A stretch of 64,000 nucleotides of DNA from Nonlabens ulvanivorans (GCF_000732625.1 NZ_JPJI01000026.1:186001-250000); one strand, 5' to 3'; positions 1-9,059 are shown, counted from the stretch's first letter. Notes: generated by a model not told the origin, from the sequence alone. Translations and numbers: made by a program.

Positions 1-11
1 CCGATTTAGGG

Positions 12-1457
12 ATGGCTACTAAAGTTTTTACTCAATTAAAAGAGTACAATATTACACTGCAAACTTTAGAAAATAATTTATTGAATTCTCTTGACGATTT
101 CAAAAGTTCCTTGTTTCTATTGGATAACAGACTATATAAGGTCGATGAAACCCTTGAATATTATGATTTGGAAAATCCAGATGATAAAATCAATAGATTA
201 GACTTTGTTAAAGATAGCGAAGAGATTATTAATAAGAAATATAGAAGACTACTTAAAAAAAGAAATTCTGCATCAGAGGACTACTTAGATGCAATTAACA
301 AGCAAGTAAAGTACGTAAAGGAAATTTATTTGAAAAGACAAGGAGTTACAAGGGATGGAGATACTTTTATCCTTTGTGAATCATCAAATGGATACATAAT
401 ATTTAATCTTCGAATTGCAAACAACAATACTTCAAAACTCAATGTCGAAGTATTTTTACTAAATAGACAGCATCAGCAAATTGGTTATCTCGATAACTAT
501 GAAATTTTCGCTGCCTCTCGAAGTTTTCGTAAATCATATTCGGATAAATTAGAAGTTTTAGATAAAGTTTTAAACGAAACTTTGACTAAAATCTTCACAA
601 ACTACCAAGTAATTTCGATTTCAAAATATAGCAATTTCAAGTATCTGTTTTTGACTTTATCTTCATCAACACATAACTGTTTGGTTTTTCCTATGTACCA
701 ACAAAAAAAGCAACTTGAAATAGTAAATGAATTGGTTTATTACAACCGACTTGAAGAATATATTGAAGAATTAAAAATTTCTTTCGTTCAAAATGGTAGT
801 GTATTAATACAAAATTATGACGAAATTCAACATATGAAATCTTATTTAGAGTATGAAGAGATTAAAAGGTATGAATTTGAATTACATGCGTATTTTCATT
901 CATTTAGAATAAAGGATTTTACTTCAAAATATGATACTATAGAGTCGAGTAAAGTATTGATAAAAAATAATGAAAAGTCTATAGAGAATAGACGTCGTAA
1001 AGACTTAAAACGATCTGAAATAGAGGGTTTGAAAAGAGATAAAAAGAACAACAAACTACTAAAAAAAATAACCCAAGAGCAATTAAGAAATTTACCATAT
1101 ACGAATGGTCTTCATAAGGATGTTTTAAGTCTTAAATATAATAACGAGAATGTATTAACCGAGAAATATTGTATGGTAAATTATCTAAATTATTTAATAA
1201 AAGGAAATGATAGAGACTTAATTATGTATTTAAAAAGTGAAGTATTCAGAACTTTAACTTTAGGTGAAGCTGAAAGACTTTTACAGCTTAAAAAAGAAGC
1301 AGAAAACGGGAATATTGCTGATGATGACCTAGAGTATGGTTATCTAAAAAACGTAAAAATCATAGATTTTGATAAATCCAATGAAAGTATGCAATTCTCA
1401 AAAAAAATAAAGCGATTCAAAGAACGACGTTACCCTAACATCCCTAATGTTATTTGA
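12..1457 (+). CDS. Unrecognised coiled-coil-rich protein, possibly 5'-truncated by the window edge
   Basis: A 481-residue product that I do not recognise. It is rich in Lys, Glu and Asn, has no signal peptide or membrane segment, and shows helical charged stretches (about residues 60-110 and 315-360, the second very Lys/Arg rich) that look like coiled coil. The reading frame stays open upstream of the first ATG to the window edge (codons GAT TTA GGG precede it), so the true start may lie outside the window. It sits in the integrated element that interrupts comM and its 3' end overlaps the end of the convergent small gene by 8 bases. Base composition is very AT rich. Function unknown. Confidence 0.6.
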   Translation: MATKVFTQLKEYNITLQTLENNLLNSLDDFKSSLFLLDNRLYKVDETLEYYDLENPDDKINRLDFVKDSEEIINKKYRRLLKKRNSASEDYLDAINKQVKYVKEIYLKRQGVTRDGDTFILCESSNGYIIFNLRIANNNTSKLNVEVFLLNRQHQQIGYLDNYEIFAASRSFRKSYSDKLEVLDKVLNETLTKIFTNYQVISISKYSNFKYLFLTLSSSTHNCLVFPMYQQKKQLEIVNELVYYNRLEEYIEELKISFVQNGSVLIQNYDEIQHMKSYLEYEEIKRYEFELHAYFHSFRIKDFTSKYDTIESSKVLIKNNEKSIENRRRKDLKRSEIEGLKRDKKNNKLLKKITQEQLRNLPYTNGLHKDVLSLKYNNENVLTEKYCMVNYLNYLIKGNDRDLIMYLKSEVFRTLTLGEAERLLQLKKEAENGNIADDDLEYGYLKNVKIIDFDKSNESMQFSKKIKRFKERRYPNIPNVI

Positions 1458-1710
1458 CAGCATCATGAAGAAAAATGAACTCACCATTATCAAAAGGATA
1501 AAGTATAGAATATAAAAGTTGCTGTCCAAATAAATCCTGAGCCTTCGATAATGCAATATCTCTTAAAGATTTGTAATCAAAATTTTTTGGAGTAAACGCT
1601 GTTATTTTTCCTGATGGATAAACTTTAAAACATACAGTTTTTCTGTTAGTAAAAACAACATTATATAAAATTTCATTCTTTCCGTAGAATGTAGTGAACT
1701 GATAATTCAT
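1450..1710 (-). CDS. Small hypothetical protein, weakly like the N-terminus of YgjP-type peptidases
   Basis: An 86-residue product counted from the ATG at 1710; a GTG 24 bases further up (1734) lies inside a terminator hairpin and is less likely. The stretch NRKTVCFKVYPSGKITAFTP followed by a short helix resembles the N-terminal strand region of YgjP/M48-type metallopeptidases (R..T..++V.P.G.+...AP), but no HExxH motif follows, so if the likeness is real this is only the N-terminal half. That comparison is from memory and weak. It converges on the coiled-coil gene within the integrated element. Confidence 0.45.
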   Translation of the reverse strand: MNYQFTTFYGKNEILYNVVFTNRKTVCFKVYPSGKITAFTPKNFDYKSLRDIALSKAQDLFGQQLLYSILYPFDNGEFIFLHDAVK

Positions 1711-1726
1711 ATTCTCAAAAATAATT

Positions 1727-1756
1727 AAAGCCACTCTATTTTAGAGTGGCTTTTTT
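1727..1756 (+). terminator. Rho-independent terminator
   Basis: Perfect 12-bp stem (1727-1738 with 1742-1753) around a 3-base loop, followed on the plus strand by a run of T to 1756. It can end plus-strand transcription from the coiled-coil gene; the stem also lies between two minus-strand genes, but the T-run is poor on that strand. Confidence 0.75.
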
Positions 1757-1772
1757 ATGGATAGACGTTTAA

Positions 1773-3035
1773 TCAAAGACCAAGTATCTCAACAGAGCCG
1801 TCAAGCAACTGCTTGAAATCTGTGTAATCCTCAATTTCTTTGTAATCGAAGTGTTGTGATATGCTCCATAAAACGTCCTTGTCCCATCCTTTTAGCCTTT
1901 TTAATCTTTCATTGTAGGCTATCCCTGTTTTGCAGTCTTTCGTCCATTGAGCTAGTCTTGTAGTGGTCATTGTACCATTGTTATATGCAGATATATGTTT
2001 TGATAGTTTAGTTCCTATTACGTCAGCTTCTGGCATGGTACTTTTGAACTTCTTTAGTGAACTAGCAATTTGGTCTACGTGAGCCTTAGACGGGTCTTTC
2101 AAAATATTTCTTGTCATATAAACAGTTATACCATTAACCTTAAAGCGATTGCCTTCACCATCTTTAATGATTGTATACCCGTAATTTTCTATCTTCTTTA
2201 GTGCTACAGAATAGTCAACGATGAACTCATATCTTTCCAATAAAATTGAAGGTTCTGGGAGGTATAAATCGCCTGTTCTGCTATTGACGATTACTGTTTT
2301 GACTGTGTTCGAGTGGTCTGGTATCTCACTTTTTGTCCATTCTTTTATTTCATCTTTCAGGTTTTGACCGTCATCTTGGTCATACCTTATAAAAGTCTTA
2401 TTTGAAACATAAAACTCCCCATTTAGCTCTGAAAGACGATTTTTCGTAACGTCTAAAATTAACTTTGTAAATTTAATGGTAGAATCCGATTTTACGATTT
2501 TTGTATCAAACTCTGGATAATGTCTTAACCTGTATTTTAAGTCCCTTAGCAAACCTTTATCAGTATCAACACTTCTCATCATAGGCTGAACATTGTAGCC
2601 ACTAATTGAATAAGTCAAATCACTAAGGTACTTTTGCAGTTGTTCACCTTTGTATTTAGCTTTGTCTTTGTCTATGTTGTAAATAAAAACATTAAGTCCT
2701 ATTTGGTCTGCTATCTTCTGTGCATTTTCAAGATATTTTTTCTTTACATTAAAAACAGAAGTATCACTTCTAAAGGAATTGATATTGTTTATAATCTGAA
2801 ACTTTGATTTTATCTCCTGATACTTGGGATTAACGGTTTTTACAGTGTCTAATTTAGAGACTTCAACTGTTCTATTCTCTATTCTAAATATATCAACTTT
2901 ATAATCGTATTCTTCAAGAAATGCCTTGGTTCGCTCAGGTGTGATACTGACTGTGTCTGTTTGTGCATTAGCGAAGAAGGTTGTAAAAGTAACAACACTG
3001 AAGATTACAATGCCCTTTTTAAAGAAATTCATCAT
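1773..3035 (-). CDS. Secreted protein of unknown function
   Basis: A 420-residue product from the ATG at 3035 (an ATG also at 3032). The upstream ATG at 3077 would put 14 residues before a clear signal peptide (hydrophobic core GIVIFSVVTFTTFF, cut at ANA before QTD), so the internal start is preferred. No motif that I know follows; the mature part is hydrophilic with many Lys/Asp residues. It is cargo of the comM-integrated element, followed by a terminator hairpin and preceded (100 bp) by a lipoprotein gene on the same strand. Probably periplasmic or surface exposed; role unknown. Confidence 0.6.
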   Translation of the reverse strand: MMNFFKKGIVIFSVVTFTTFFANAQTDTVSITPERTKAFLEEYDYKVDIFRIENRTVEVSKLDTVKTVNPKYQEIKSKFQIINNINSFRSDTSVFNVKKKYLENAQKIADQIGLNVFIYNIDKDKAKYKGEQLQKYLSDLTYSISGYNVQPMMRSVDTDKGLLRDLKYRLRHYPEFDTKIVKSDSTIKFTKLILDVTKNRLSELNGEFYVSNKTFIRYDQDDGQNLKDEIKEWTKSEIPDHSNTVKTVIVNSRTGDLYLPEPSILLERYEFIVDYSVALKKIENYGYTIIKDGEGNRFKVNGITVYMTRNILKDPSKAHVDQIASSLKKFKSTMPEADVIGTKLSKHISAYNNGTMTTTRLAQWTKDCKTGIAYNERLKRLKGWDKDVLWSISQHFDYKEIEDYTDFKQLLDGSVEILGL

Positions 3036-3139
3036 TATTTGATTGTCGATTAGAGAAGCTAAAATTTGTTCTAACATTTAATTTTATTTCAATTTGCTTA
3101 CATTAATTCAATTTATAAACTTTGGATATTATTTTGTTG

Positions 3140-3553
3140 CTATAATTTGACGTACGTCTCTTCTATAAGCACATTTCCATCCATGAACGTAAAGCGTAAA
3201 GTTTCATCAGTGAGCTCTACTACTTCATAAGTATCTGTATCTCCATCTAGAGAAAGTGTAAGAGTATCATTTAGTAAAGAGTATGTGCCAGCTTCAAATC
3301 GCTCATCGCAGAAGTCATCAAATTCTCGTTCTGTTACCATTCCATTGACTTCAAAAGTATAAAGCTCCCGCTCACCGTTGCATATAGTCTGAGAAGTGCT
3401 ATCTACACCATCAAATGATACATTCGATTCTTCCCAAACACCTAATAAAAGATTTGTATGGTTGGAAGGTTGTTCTGATTTGCCATCATCGGTTGAACAT
3501 GAAGTTATTGTGATTACACAAATAACTATACTGATTAATTTTAAGTGTTTCAT
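3140..3553 (-). CDS. Lipocalin-like lipoprotein
   Basis: A 137-residue lipoprotein from the ATG at 3553; the upstream ATG at 3583 would add ten residues before the signal sequence. The hydrophobic segment LISIVICVITIT ends in a lipobox with Cys (TSCSTDD). The mature part, beginning LLLGVWEESN and going through short beta strands (YTFEVNGMV.., TYSLLNDTLTLSL), fits the small lipocalin-like lipoproteins (LxGxW start) common in Bacteroidota. Family assignment rests on this pattern only. It probably faces the periplasm. Divergent from the XRE regulator across a 50-bp gap, so the two may share a control region. Confidence 0.65.
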   Translation of the reverse strand: MKHLKLISIVICVITITSCSTDDGKSEQPSNHTNLLLGVWEESNVSFDGVDSTSQTICNGERELYTFEVNGMVTEREFDDFCDERFEAGTYSLLNDTLTLSLDGDTDTYEVVELTDETLRFTFMDGNVLIEETYVKL

Positions 3554-3602
3554 ATTAAAAATTGTGTTTTCAAAAATAACCAAATAATACTTATACGGAG
3601 TT

Positions 3603-3914
3603 ATGTATACGGTTCTTTATAGCCTATTTTTTGTTAGCATCTTGTTTTTTATGAAAAAACGAGTTCGTAAAAATGCAATGCCTGTTATAGTCATTGAATT
3701 AGGAAAGAAAATCAGAGAAATTAGGGAAAGTAAAAAAATGTCTACGATGGAACTAGCGTTCTCTATAGGAATCGAAGCTCAACACCTAAGAAGATATGAA
3801 ACTGGAAAGCAAGAAATGAAAATAAGTATGCTCGAAAAAATAGCGAATGGCTTGCAAATGTCTATAGGAGAATTGATTGAATATGAACTAATCAAAAAAA
3901 AGGACGATATTTAA
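3603..3914 (+). CDS. XRE-family helix-turn-helix regulator, possibly with an N-terminal membrane segment
   Basis: A 103-residue product. Residues about 32-92 form an XRE/Cro HTH domain (LGKKIREIRESKKMSTMELA, then IEAQHLRRYETGKQEMKISM). From the first ATG the protein starts with a hydrophobic stretch YSLFFVSILFF followed by KKRVRK, which would tether it to the inner membrane; alternative ATGs at 3651 and 3678 would give a normal soluble regulator. It is divergent from the lipoprotein and precedes the recombinase (convergent), so it may regulate the integrated element. Confidence 0.7.
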   Translation: MYTVLYSLFFVSILFFMKKRVRKNAMPVIVIELGKKIREIRESKKMSTMELAFSIGIEAQHLRRYETGKQEMKISMLEKIANGLQMSIGELIEYELIKKKDDI

Positions 3915-4057
3915 AAACGGTTTTATTCATTTACGATATTTCAGGAATCCCATTGTTCTTGGAATTGTCGCTTATTGAAGTTTCCGTTACTCAATCCATA
4001 GCTACTAATACTTTGTAAGACAAAATTCGAGTAGTTTACTAAGGTCATAGTCAACTA

Positions 4058-5815
4058 TTATTTATTGAAATGAAAAAGACTCTTTTTGTCAACATATATA
4101 GTCTGGAATTTCTTTTGTTTATTAATATATCTATTTGATAGACCCTCTTTTTTAAGATGACTAACTAAATTTTCATTCATCGAGGACATCTGCTTTAAGT
4201 AGTTAAATATACTATCATTTATATCATCTACTTGGTTTACTTTACCAATAAATTCAAATTTCTCGATACTCTTACCATTCATTCGTTCAGCCACCCATAG
4301 CACTTTTTCTTTATCCTCCAAATCAATATTTTTATATGAAATACTTAATTTGAGAAAAACTGACTTATCTTCTCTAATTGTAGAATCAATAACTATTTCA
4401 TCTAAGATTTGATGTATAGCTTCCTGCAAGCTTTCAAAATCATTCATCAAATCATTCGATTTAATTTTTTTCTTAATTTCTTTGTAGTTGTTCAATCCCT
4501 TTTTTGATGATAAGTCATCAATTTTAGCTTGAATTTTCATTTGTGTATCTATGCCAATTTCAAGCTCTCGCTTTGTTTTTTTGTACAGGTCTAAAATCGT
4601 CTCGTCACCTTCTAGTTCATCGGCTAAGTATTTTGCATACTTATTTTTTTTTCTACTAAGTATGGATATTTTAGAAATAATTTCACTCAACTCATAATTT
4701 AAAGTTTTGAGTTTATCACTATTATTAAGCACCTCTTCAAGGTGGTTAATAAGATTTTTACTTTCGAATAAATGCTGAATTATGAAACTATCTAGACGAG
4801 GGATGTTAATACTGGCAGAGCCGCAATTCATGGTCGCTTCTCGTTTACTGCTACACATATAGTAATTCTCTCTACCGTGTTTTTTATAGCGACCGTATAA
4901 GTTTCTTCCACATTTACATCTCAACTTACCTTTTAAGAGATACTTATGTTTTCCCTCAAAACTTCTAAAGTTTTTCCTTTTTTTAAATAAATTTTGAACC
5001 TTATAAAAGTCAATATCGTTAATTATGATGGGACATGCGAAAGTTTTCTCACCATATGTTCTGGTACCAACATACCATTTATTTTGCAACATATCGGTGA
5101 CCGTTTTTGCAGCCCAAACTATATCTTTTTTGCTTTTTCTGCTGACCTCCTTAGTATATTTGTTCTTGGTTTTGAGCGTTCCTTCGTAGTTATGGTATCT
5201 CGTTGGTATCTTGTCAAGATTGAGTTTCGTCGCAATCCGTTTTCCTCCCCATCCTTTTAGTGCTAATTTGAAAATCAATTCAACCACTTTGCTCTCTTCT
5301 TCATAAATCTCTAGTTTTTGATTCTCATCGGTGCGATAACCGTATGGTACAATGCCCCATACTTTCCCCTTTTCAGCATTGTCATGAAGTACTCTTTTTA
5401 TCTTCTTTCTAGATGCCCCTGCATAGTAAGCATTAAATGCGGATAGGATACTTGTGTTAAGCAATGTCTGGGGGTCATTAAAATCCAACTGTTCTTTACT
5501 TCCGAAATAAACTAATACATTCGATTTTTTGACTGCATCAAGAAAAATGAAATAAACCATACTATTTCTGTCAAGTCTGTCTTGACTTCGCATCCATACG
5601 GCAGATATATTTTTGGAAGTATCCGAGATATCTGATATTAACTTTGAAAGAACAGGACGTTCGGTTATATCATTAGTACCACTTACACCAGCTCCTTCAT
5701 CGTACAGTTCATACTGTAAAGACATTTCCTTTGCAAACTGTATTCCTTCTCGTTTTTGGTAGTCTATTGATTTACTTTCACTCTCGACAGAGAGTCTTGT
5801 ATAGATGGCTAGCAT
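4058..5815 (-). CDS. Large serine recombinase (site-specific integrase of the element in comM)
   Basis: A 585-residue large serine recombinase, which cuts and rejoins DNA at attachment sites by a Ser nucleophile. The N-terminal resolvase domain starts MLAIYTRLSVES with the likely nucleophile Ser9, and carries the arginine-rich catalytic segment RSQDRLDRN. The recombinase domain follows (GKVWGIVPYGYRTDENQKLEIYEEE and GGKRIATKLN), then a zinc ribbon (CKCG..YKKHGRENYYMC..C about residues 300-330) and a charged coiled coil (about 370-450). The gene begins about 60 bp from the point where comM homology stops, the usual place for such an integrase next to its attachment site. Confidence 0.92.
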   Translation of the reverse strand: MLAIYTRLSVESESKSIDYQKREGIQFAKEMSLQYELYDEGAGVSGTNDITERPVLSKLISDISDTSKNISAVWMRSQDRLDRNSMVYFIFLDAVKKSNVLVYFGSKEQLDFNDPQTLLNTSILSAFNAYYAGASRKKIKRVLHDNAEKGKVWGIVPYGYRTDENQKLEIYEEESKVVELIFKLALKGWGGKRIATKLNLDKIPTRYHNYEGTLKTKNKYTKEVSRKSKKDIVWAAKTVTDMLQNKWYVGTRTYGEKTFACPIIINDIDFYKVQNLFKKRKNFRSFEGKHKYLLKGKLRCKCGRNLYGRYKKHGRENYYMCSSKREATMNCGSASINIPRLDSFIIQHLFESKNLINHLEEVLNNSDKLKTLNYELSEIISKISILSRKKNKYAKYLADELEGDETILDLYKKTKRELEIGIDTQMKIQAKIDDLSSKKGLNNYKEIKKKIKSNDLMNDFESLQEAIHQILDEIVIDSTIREDKSVFLKLSISYKNIDLEDKEKVLWVAERMNGKSIEKFEFIGKVNQVDDINDSIFNYLKQMSSMNENLVSHLKKEGLSNRYINKQKKFQTIYVDKKSLFHFNK

Positions 5816-5845
5816 TGCTTGATTTTATCTAGTAAAGATAAAGAT

Positions 5846-6715
5846 TTACAACACCCCCACAAAATTACTTTTCTCATCTGATATGGTATGATGTGGACTG
5901 CGGAATGGGCGTTGTGCCATCAATCCTACTTTTTCTTGAGTACGACCGGCAACGCTATGAATTTTTGTCGTCTCTAATGCCTCATGTAATGTCATAGGTG
6001 GTAAGATGGACGGTAGTCTTTTTGCTAGCATTGTTTTTCCTGCACCTGGTGGTCCTATCAGGATAATGTTGTGTCCACCGGCTGCAGCTATTTCCATACA
6101 TCGTTTAATAGATTCCTGTCCTTTAACATCTGCAAAGTCAAATTCTGGATGCTCTAAAGCCTGAAAGAACTCATCTCTAGTATCAACTATGGTAGGTTCT
6201 AGTGGCTTGCCTTCATTAAAAAAGTTTATCACTTGTGATATATTATCAACGCCATAAACTTCTAGTCCATCAACAATAGCAGCCTCGCGAGCATTTTGTG
6301 CCGGCAGTATAAATCCTTTATACTTCTCTTCTCTAGCTTTTATGGCAATGGGTAAAGCGCCTTTTATGGGTTGTAAGCTACCATCTAGAGATAACTCACC
6401 CATAATAAGATATTGGTCTACTTCGTCTGCTTTAATTTGTCCAGAGGATATTAATATACCTATGGCAAGTGTTAAATCATAAGCACTTCCTTCTTTACGT
6501 AAGTCTGCCGGCGCCATGTTAATAGTGATTTTCTTACCTGGCAGCTTATATCCTACATTAGACAATGCTGCTGCGATACGATAAGAGCTCTCGCTAATCG
6601 CTTTATCTGGTAACCCGACGAGGTGATATCCTATTCCTTTTACACTATTAACCTCTACTGTAATAGTTGTTGCTTCTACACCAAAAACGGCGCTTCCATA
6701 GACTTTTGTGAGCAT
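5846..6715 (-). pseudogene. comM: comM 5' part, truncated by element integration (YifB/Mg-chelatase-like AAA+ helicase)
   Basis: ComM (YifB) is a hexameric AAA+ helicase that drives branch migration during natural transformation; family members are about 500-510 residues. This reading frame gives 289: the N-terminal fold (MLTKVYGSAVFGVEATTITV, with NMAPADLRKEG and LMGELSLDG), then the ATPase start with Walker A GPPGAGKT (about residues 220-227). It ends just after RSPHHTISD, where the family normally continues with VALVGGG, Walker B and the arginine fingers. The last nine residues come from the integrated element. Without its C-terminal half the product should be inactive. The 3' part should lie beyond the left window edge. 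Confidence 0.9.
5870..5882. other. Probable attachment-site junction between integrated element and comM
   Basis: Reading comM on the minus strand, the expected family sequence runs through RSPHHTISD and then changes to EKSNFVGVL and a stop codon at 5846. The switch falls at about 5873-5878. The recombinase gene lies directly on the foreign side. The exact core cannot be fixed without the other end of the element or an uninterrupted comM. Confidence 0.6.
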
Positions 6716-7132
6716 ATTATAGGTTTATGGTTTAAAAGTAGGAAATTTAACAGAAGTATTATAAATCTAATATATAGTAATACAAAGAATGGGACCTAAG
6801 TCCCATTCTTGCGGTTAATGTGTTGCTAATGCAGGTAATTTGATTACCCTAAATTGATGAAGTGATACATTTTCCCCCGAAAACTAGACGATCCATAACC
6901 ATCAAAACAATTAGCAAAACTTATTAAAAACACTCAATTCAAATACTATTCCTTTTTAAAAAGGAAAGCAGAAATGAGGCGCTAGCCCCATTTCCTTTCC
7001 CCTTTAAATACTCTGTATACAGAGTGTGTAATTTCAAGTTCAACTCATAAACCTTTTCCCCTACAAAACTGAATAAAAGAAGAACTCTAGCTTAATTACA
7101 ATCCAAAGTTATGCATACCTCATCGTTCATGA

Positions 7133-7155
7133 AATAGGTATAAATACCTGTTTTT
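7133..7155 (+). terminator. Short hairpin with T-run, copy 1
   Basis: AATAGGTATAAATACCTG followed by five T: a 5-6 bp stem with T-run at the end of the second unit of the array. An identical sequence recurs at 7572-7595, so this is a repeated end signal, perhaps a weak terminator for plus-strand RNA. Confidence 0.4.
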
Positions 7156-7571
7156 GTATATTGAACAAATAGTGCGAAATAGAAAATGAGGCCGAAGCCT
7201 CACTTTCATTGCCTTAGAATATGATTCTTGAAGGTTAAATAAGTAGTTTTCAAACAGAATCAGAAGAGTCTCTCGGTTTTCCCTACAAAAACAAGAAAAT
7301 CACCTGGTTAAAACTACTTACTTAAATATACAATATTTATATCGATTAACAAACTGAAAATCAATACTTATTAAGGTCATTAAATAGTAAATGAGGCCTA
7401 AGCCTCATTTACATTTTTCTAAAAATAAATTTTTGATGCGTCAAAAATTTATTTTAGTGTTCAAAGTTGAGATATCTTCTTGGTTTCCCCTACAAAATCA
7501 AAAAGAGTCTTCAACTTCTCTTATTTACTTATTTTACTTGTTCAAATTTATACAGTTTAAGAGGTGTACAC

Positions 7572-7595
7572 AATAGGTATAAATACCTGTTTTTT
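7572..7595 (+). terminator. Short hairpin with T-run, copy 2
   Basis: Same AATAGGTATAAATACCTG plus T-run as at 7133-7155, here at the end of the fourth unit and directly before the 3' end of the convergent response-regulator gene. Confidence 0.4.
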
Positions 7596-7604
7596 GATAG
7601 AAAA

Positions 7605-8261
7605 TCAAATTTTGACTGTGATAATGGCATTCTGTATGGCATAAGCCACAAGTCCAGCGACGTTTCTCATTTTTGTCTTAACCAATAAATTATTGCGATG
7701 CCCATCCACCGTGCGTTTAGAAACACAAAGTTGTTCTCCAATTTCGGCAGTTGTAAATTGCTCACAAATTAACTGTAATACATCTAATTCTCGTGGCGTT
7801 AATAAATTATGATCTAGTGTGCTGCGCTTATAATTTCCATCTTGAGAATTATCCTGTAATATGCGTAAAACATTTTTATCATAATAAAATCCTTTTGCCG
7901 CGACTTCTCTGATGGTAAGCTCAACTTGTGCAGGCGTGGTGTTTTTCACTAAATATGACGCGGCTCCTACACCTAACATATTAGAAATAAACACATCTGT
8001 ATTGTAACTACTTAATGCGATAACACTTAGTTCTGGAAAAAGTTCTTTGATCTTTTTAGTAGCTTCTACTCCATTTAATTCTGGCATTTTAAGATCGGTA
8101 ACTACTACATCTGGTAATGGCGATTGAGTAGAAAGTTGATTTACGAGATCCTGTCCATTTGTTGCTGTAAAAACCACATTAAAATCTGGAATTCTTTGCA
8201 ACATAAAACTTAAGGTATCTAGAAATAAACTCTCATCATCTGCTAGGGCGATGTTTATCAT
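7605..8261 (-). CDS. NarL/FixJ-type response regulator
   Basis: A 218-residue DNA-binding response regulator. The receiver domain (1-120) has the acidic pair DD at 8-9, the phospho-acceptor Asp56 in DVVVTDLKMP, a Ser at the switch position (ALSSYN) and the conserved Lys in YLVKN. The C-terminal LuxR-type HTH reads LTPRELDVLQLICEQFTTAE then CVSKRTVDGHRNNLL. It is the last gene of a five-gene minus-strand operon and its start lies 6 bp after the end of the histidine kinase gene, so it is the kinase's partner. Confidence 0.95.
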   Translation of the reverse strand: MINIALADDESLFLDTLSFMLQRIPDFNVVFTATNGQDLVNQLSTQSPLPDVVVTDLKMPELNGVEATKKIKELFPELSVIALSSYNTDVFISNMLGVGAASYLVKNTTPAQVELTIREVAAKGFYYDKNVLRILQDNSQDGNYKRSTLDHNLLTPRELDVLQLICEQFTTAEIGEQLCVSKRTVDGHRNNLLVKTKMRNVAGLVAYAIQNAIITVKI

Positions 8262-8267
8262 ATGGGT

Positions 8268-9059
8268 TTAAGTTTTAGGGAATTTAAAAGTATATGTAAC
8301 ACCATTACCATCACTAGTTTCTAGGTGATAGATTCCATTTAATAGGTCTACTCTACTGCTTATATTACTAGTTCCTAGACCTATTTGAGCATTATCCTGA
8401 AAACCTATTCCATTATCACTATAGGTAATTAGTCGATTATGTTCTTCTTCATGAAGTACTATGGATACTTTATCTGACTGTGCATATTTAATGGTATTAT
8501 TGAGTAACTCTTGTATGACACGATACACATGTAATTGTGAATCAGGATTTAACTGCTCTTCATTCCAGTCACAGGAGAAATGAATATCAATTTTATCACC
8601 TTTAATACTCTTAACAACCTCTGTAAGTGCTGCACATAAACCAAATTTCTCAAGTACTGGAGGCAAAAGGTTATGAGCTATTTTACGTGCGTTTTCTAAT
8701 GTTTTACCTGTTGCTGTTTCAATACGAGAAATCAACATTTCACGCTCTTCAACAGATAAAGATTCTTCCTTAAGCATGTTAGTATTCATGGCTATCACGT
8801 TCAATTTTGCACTGATCTCATCGTGCAAGTCTCTCGCGATGCGCTGTCTTTCTTTTTCTTGAGTTACAAGTGTAGCAGACATGACATCTTTTTGAGCTTT
8901 AATTTGAGTGTCCCTTACTTCCAGATCAGCTTCTGTGATACGCTTCCGCGAAAGCAGGAAAAAAATAACCATACCTATAGAAAATAGAATAATAAAAATC
9001 ATCAACCCTATAGCTATATAGTTAATCGATGTATTTGAGATTTGAAGTATAACAGGCAT
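8268..9059 (-). CDS. Sensor histidine kinase (HisKA_3/NarX type) with a single membrane segment
   Basis: A 263-residue kinase. One membrane helix (about 14-36, YIAIGLMIFIILFSIGMVIFF) is followed by a coiled linker, the HisKA_3 dimerisation box ERQRIARDLHDEISAKL with His79, and an HATPase_c domain (N-box QELLNNTIKYAQ, G-box YSDNGIGFQ). There is no sensor domain, so input probably comes from the two 7-TM proteins encoded just upstream; its start overlaps the end of the first of these by 46 bases, which implies translational coupling. An imperfect copy of the genome palindrome (CGCTTCCGCGAAAGC, 8941) lies in the linker region. Confidence 0.92.
   Translation of the reverse strand: MPVILQISNTSINYIAIGLMIFIILFSIGMVIFFLLSRKRITEADLEVRDTQIKAQKDVMSATLVTQEKERQRIARDLHDEISAKLNVIAMNTNMLKEESLSVEEREMLISRIETATGKTLENARKIAHNLLPPVLEKFGLCAALTEVVKSIKGDKIDIHFSCDWNEEQLNPDSQLHVYRVIQELLNNTIKYAQSDKVSIVLHEEEHNRLITYSDNGIGFQDNAQIGLGTSNISSRVDLLNGIYHLETSDGNGVTYTFKFPKT

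Larger units (their letters stand above)
6785..7598 (+). repeat. Four tandem diverged ~200-bp units with conserved hairpins (candidate structured RNA array)
   Basis: This gene-free stretch between comM and the regulator gene holds four units spaced about 178, 219 and 205 bp apart. Each begins with a strong hairpin: 6785-6810 (GGGAC-CTAA-GTCCC), 6963-7000 (GAGGC-GCTA-GCC core in a longer stem), 7182-7207 (TGAGGC-CGA-AGCCTCA), 7387-7412 (GTAAATGAGGC with GCCTCATTTAC). Each then has a second, unrelated hairpin (6834-6849, 7010-7025, 7221-7263, 7420-7456) and, about 85-100 bases after the first, a box like TTTTCCCCTACAAAA (6869-6883, 7054-7068, 7277-7290, 7483-7498). Stem sequences differ while pairing is kept, as in a conserved RNA. 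Strand is inferred from T-runs. Function unknown. Confidence 0.7.

Noticed and set aside
5846-6715. comM truncation as a simple frameshift or sequencing error
   Set aside because: No family sequence continues in any frame after the break; the next gene is a recombinase, which explains the break by integration.
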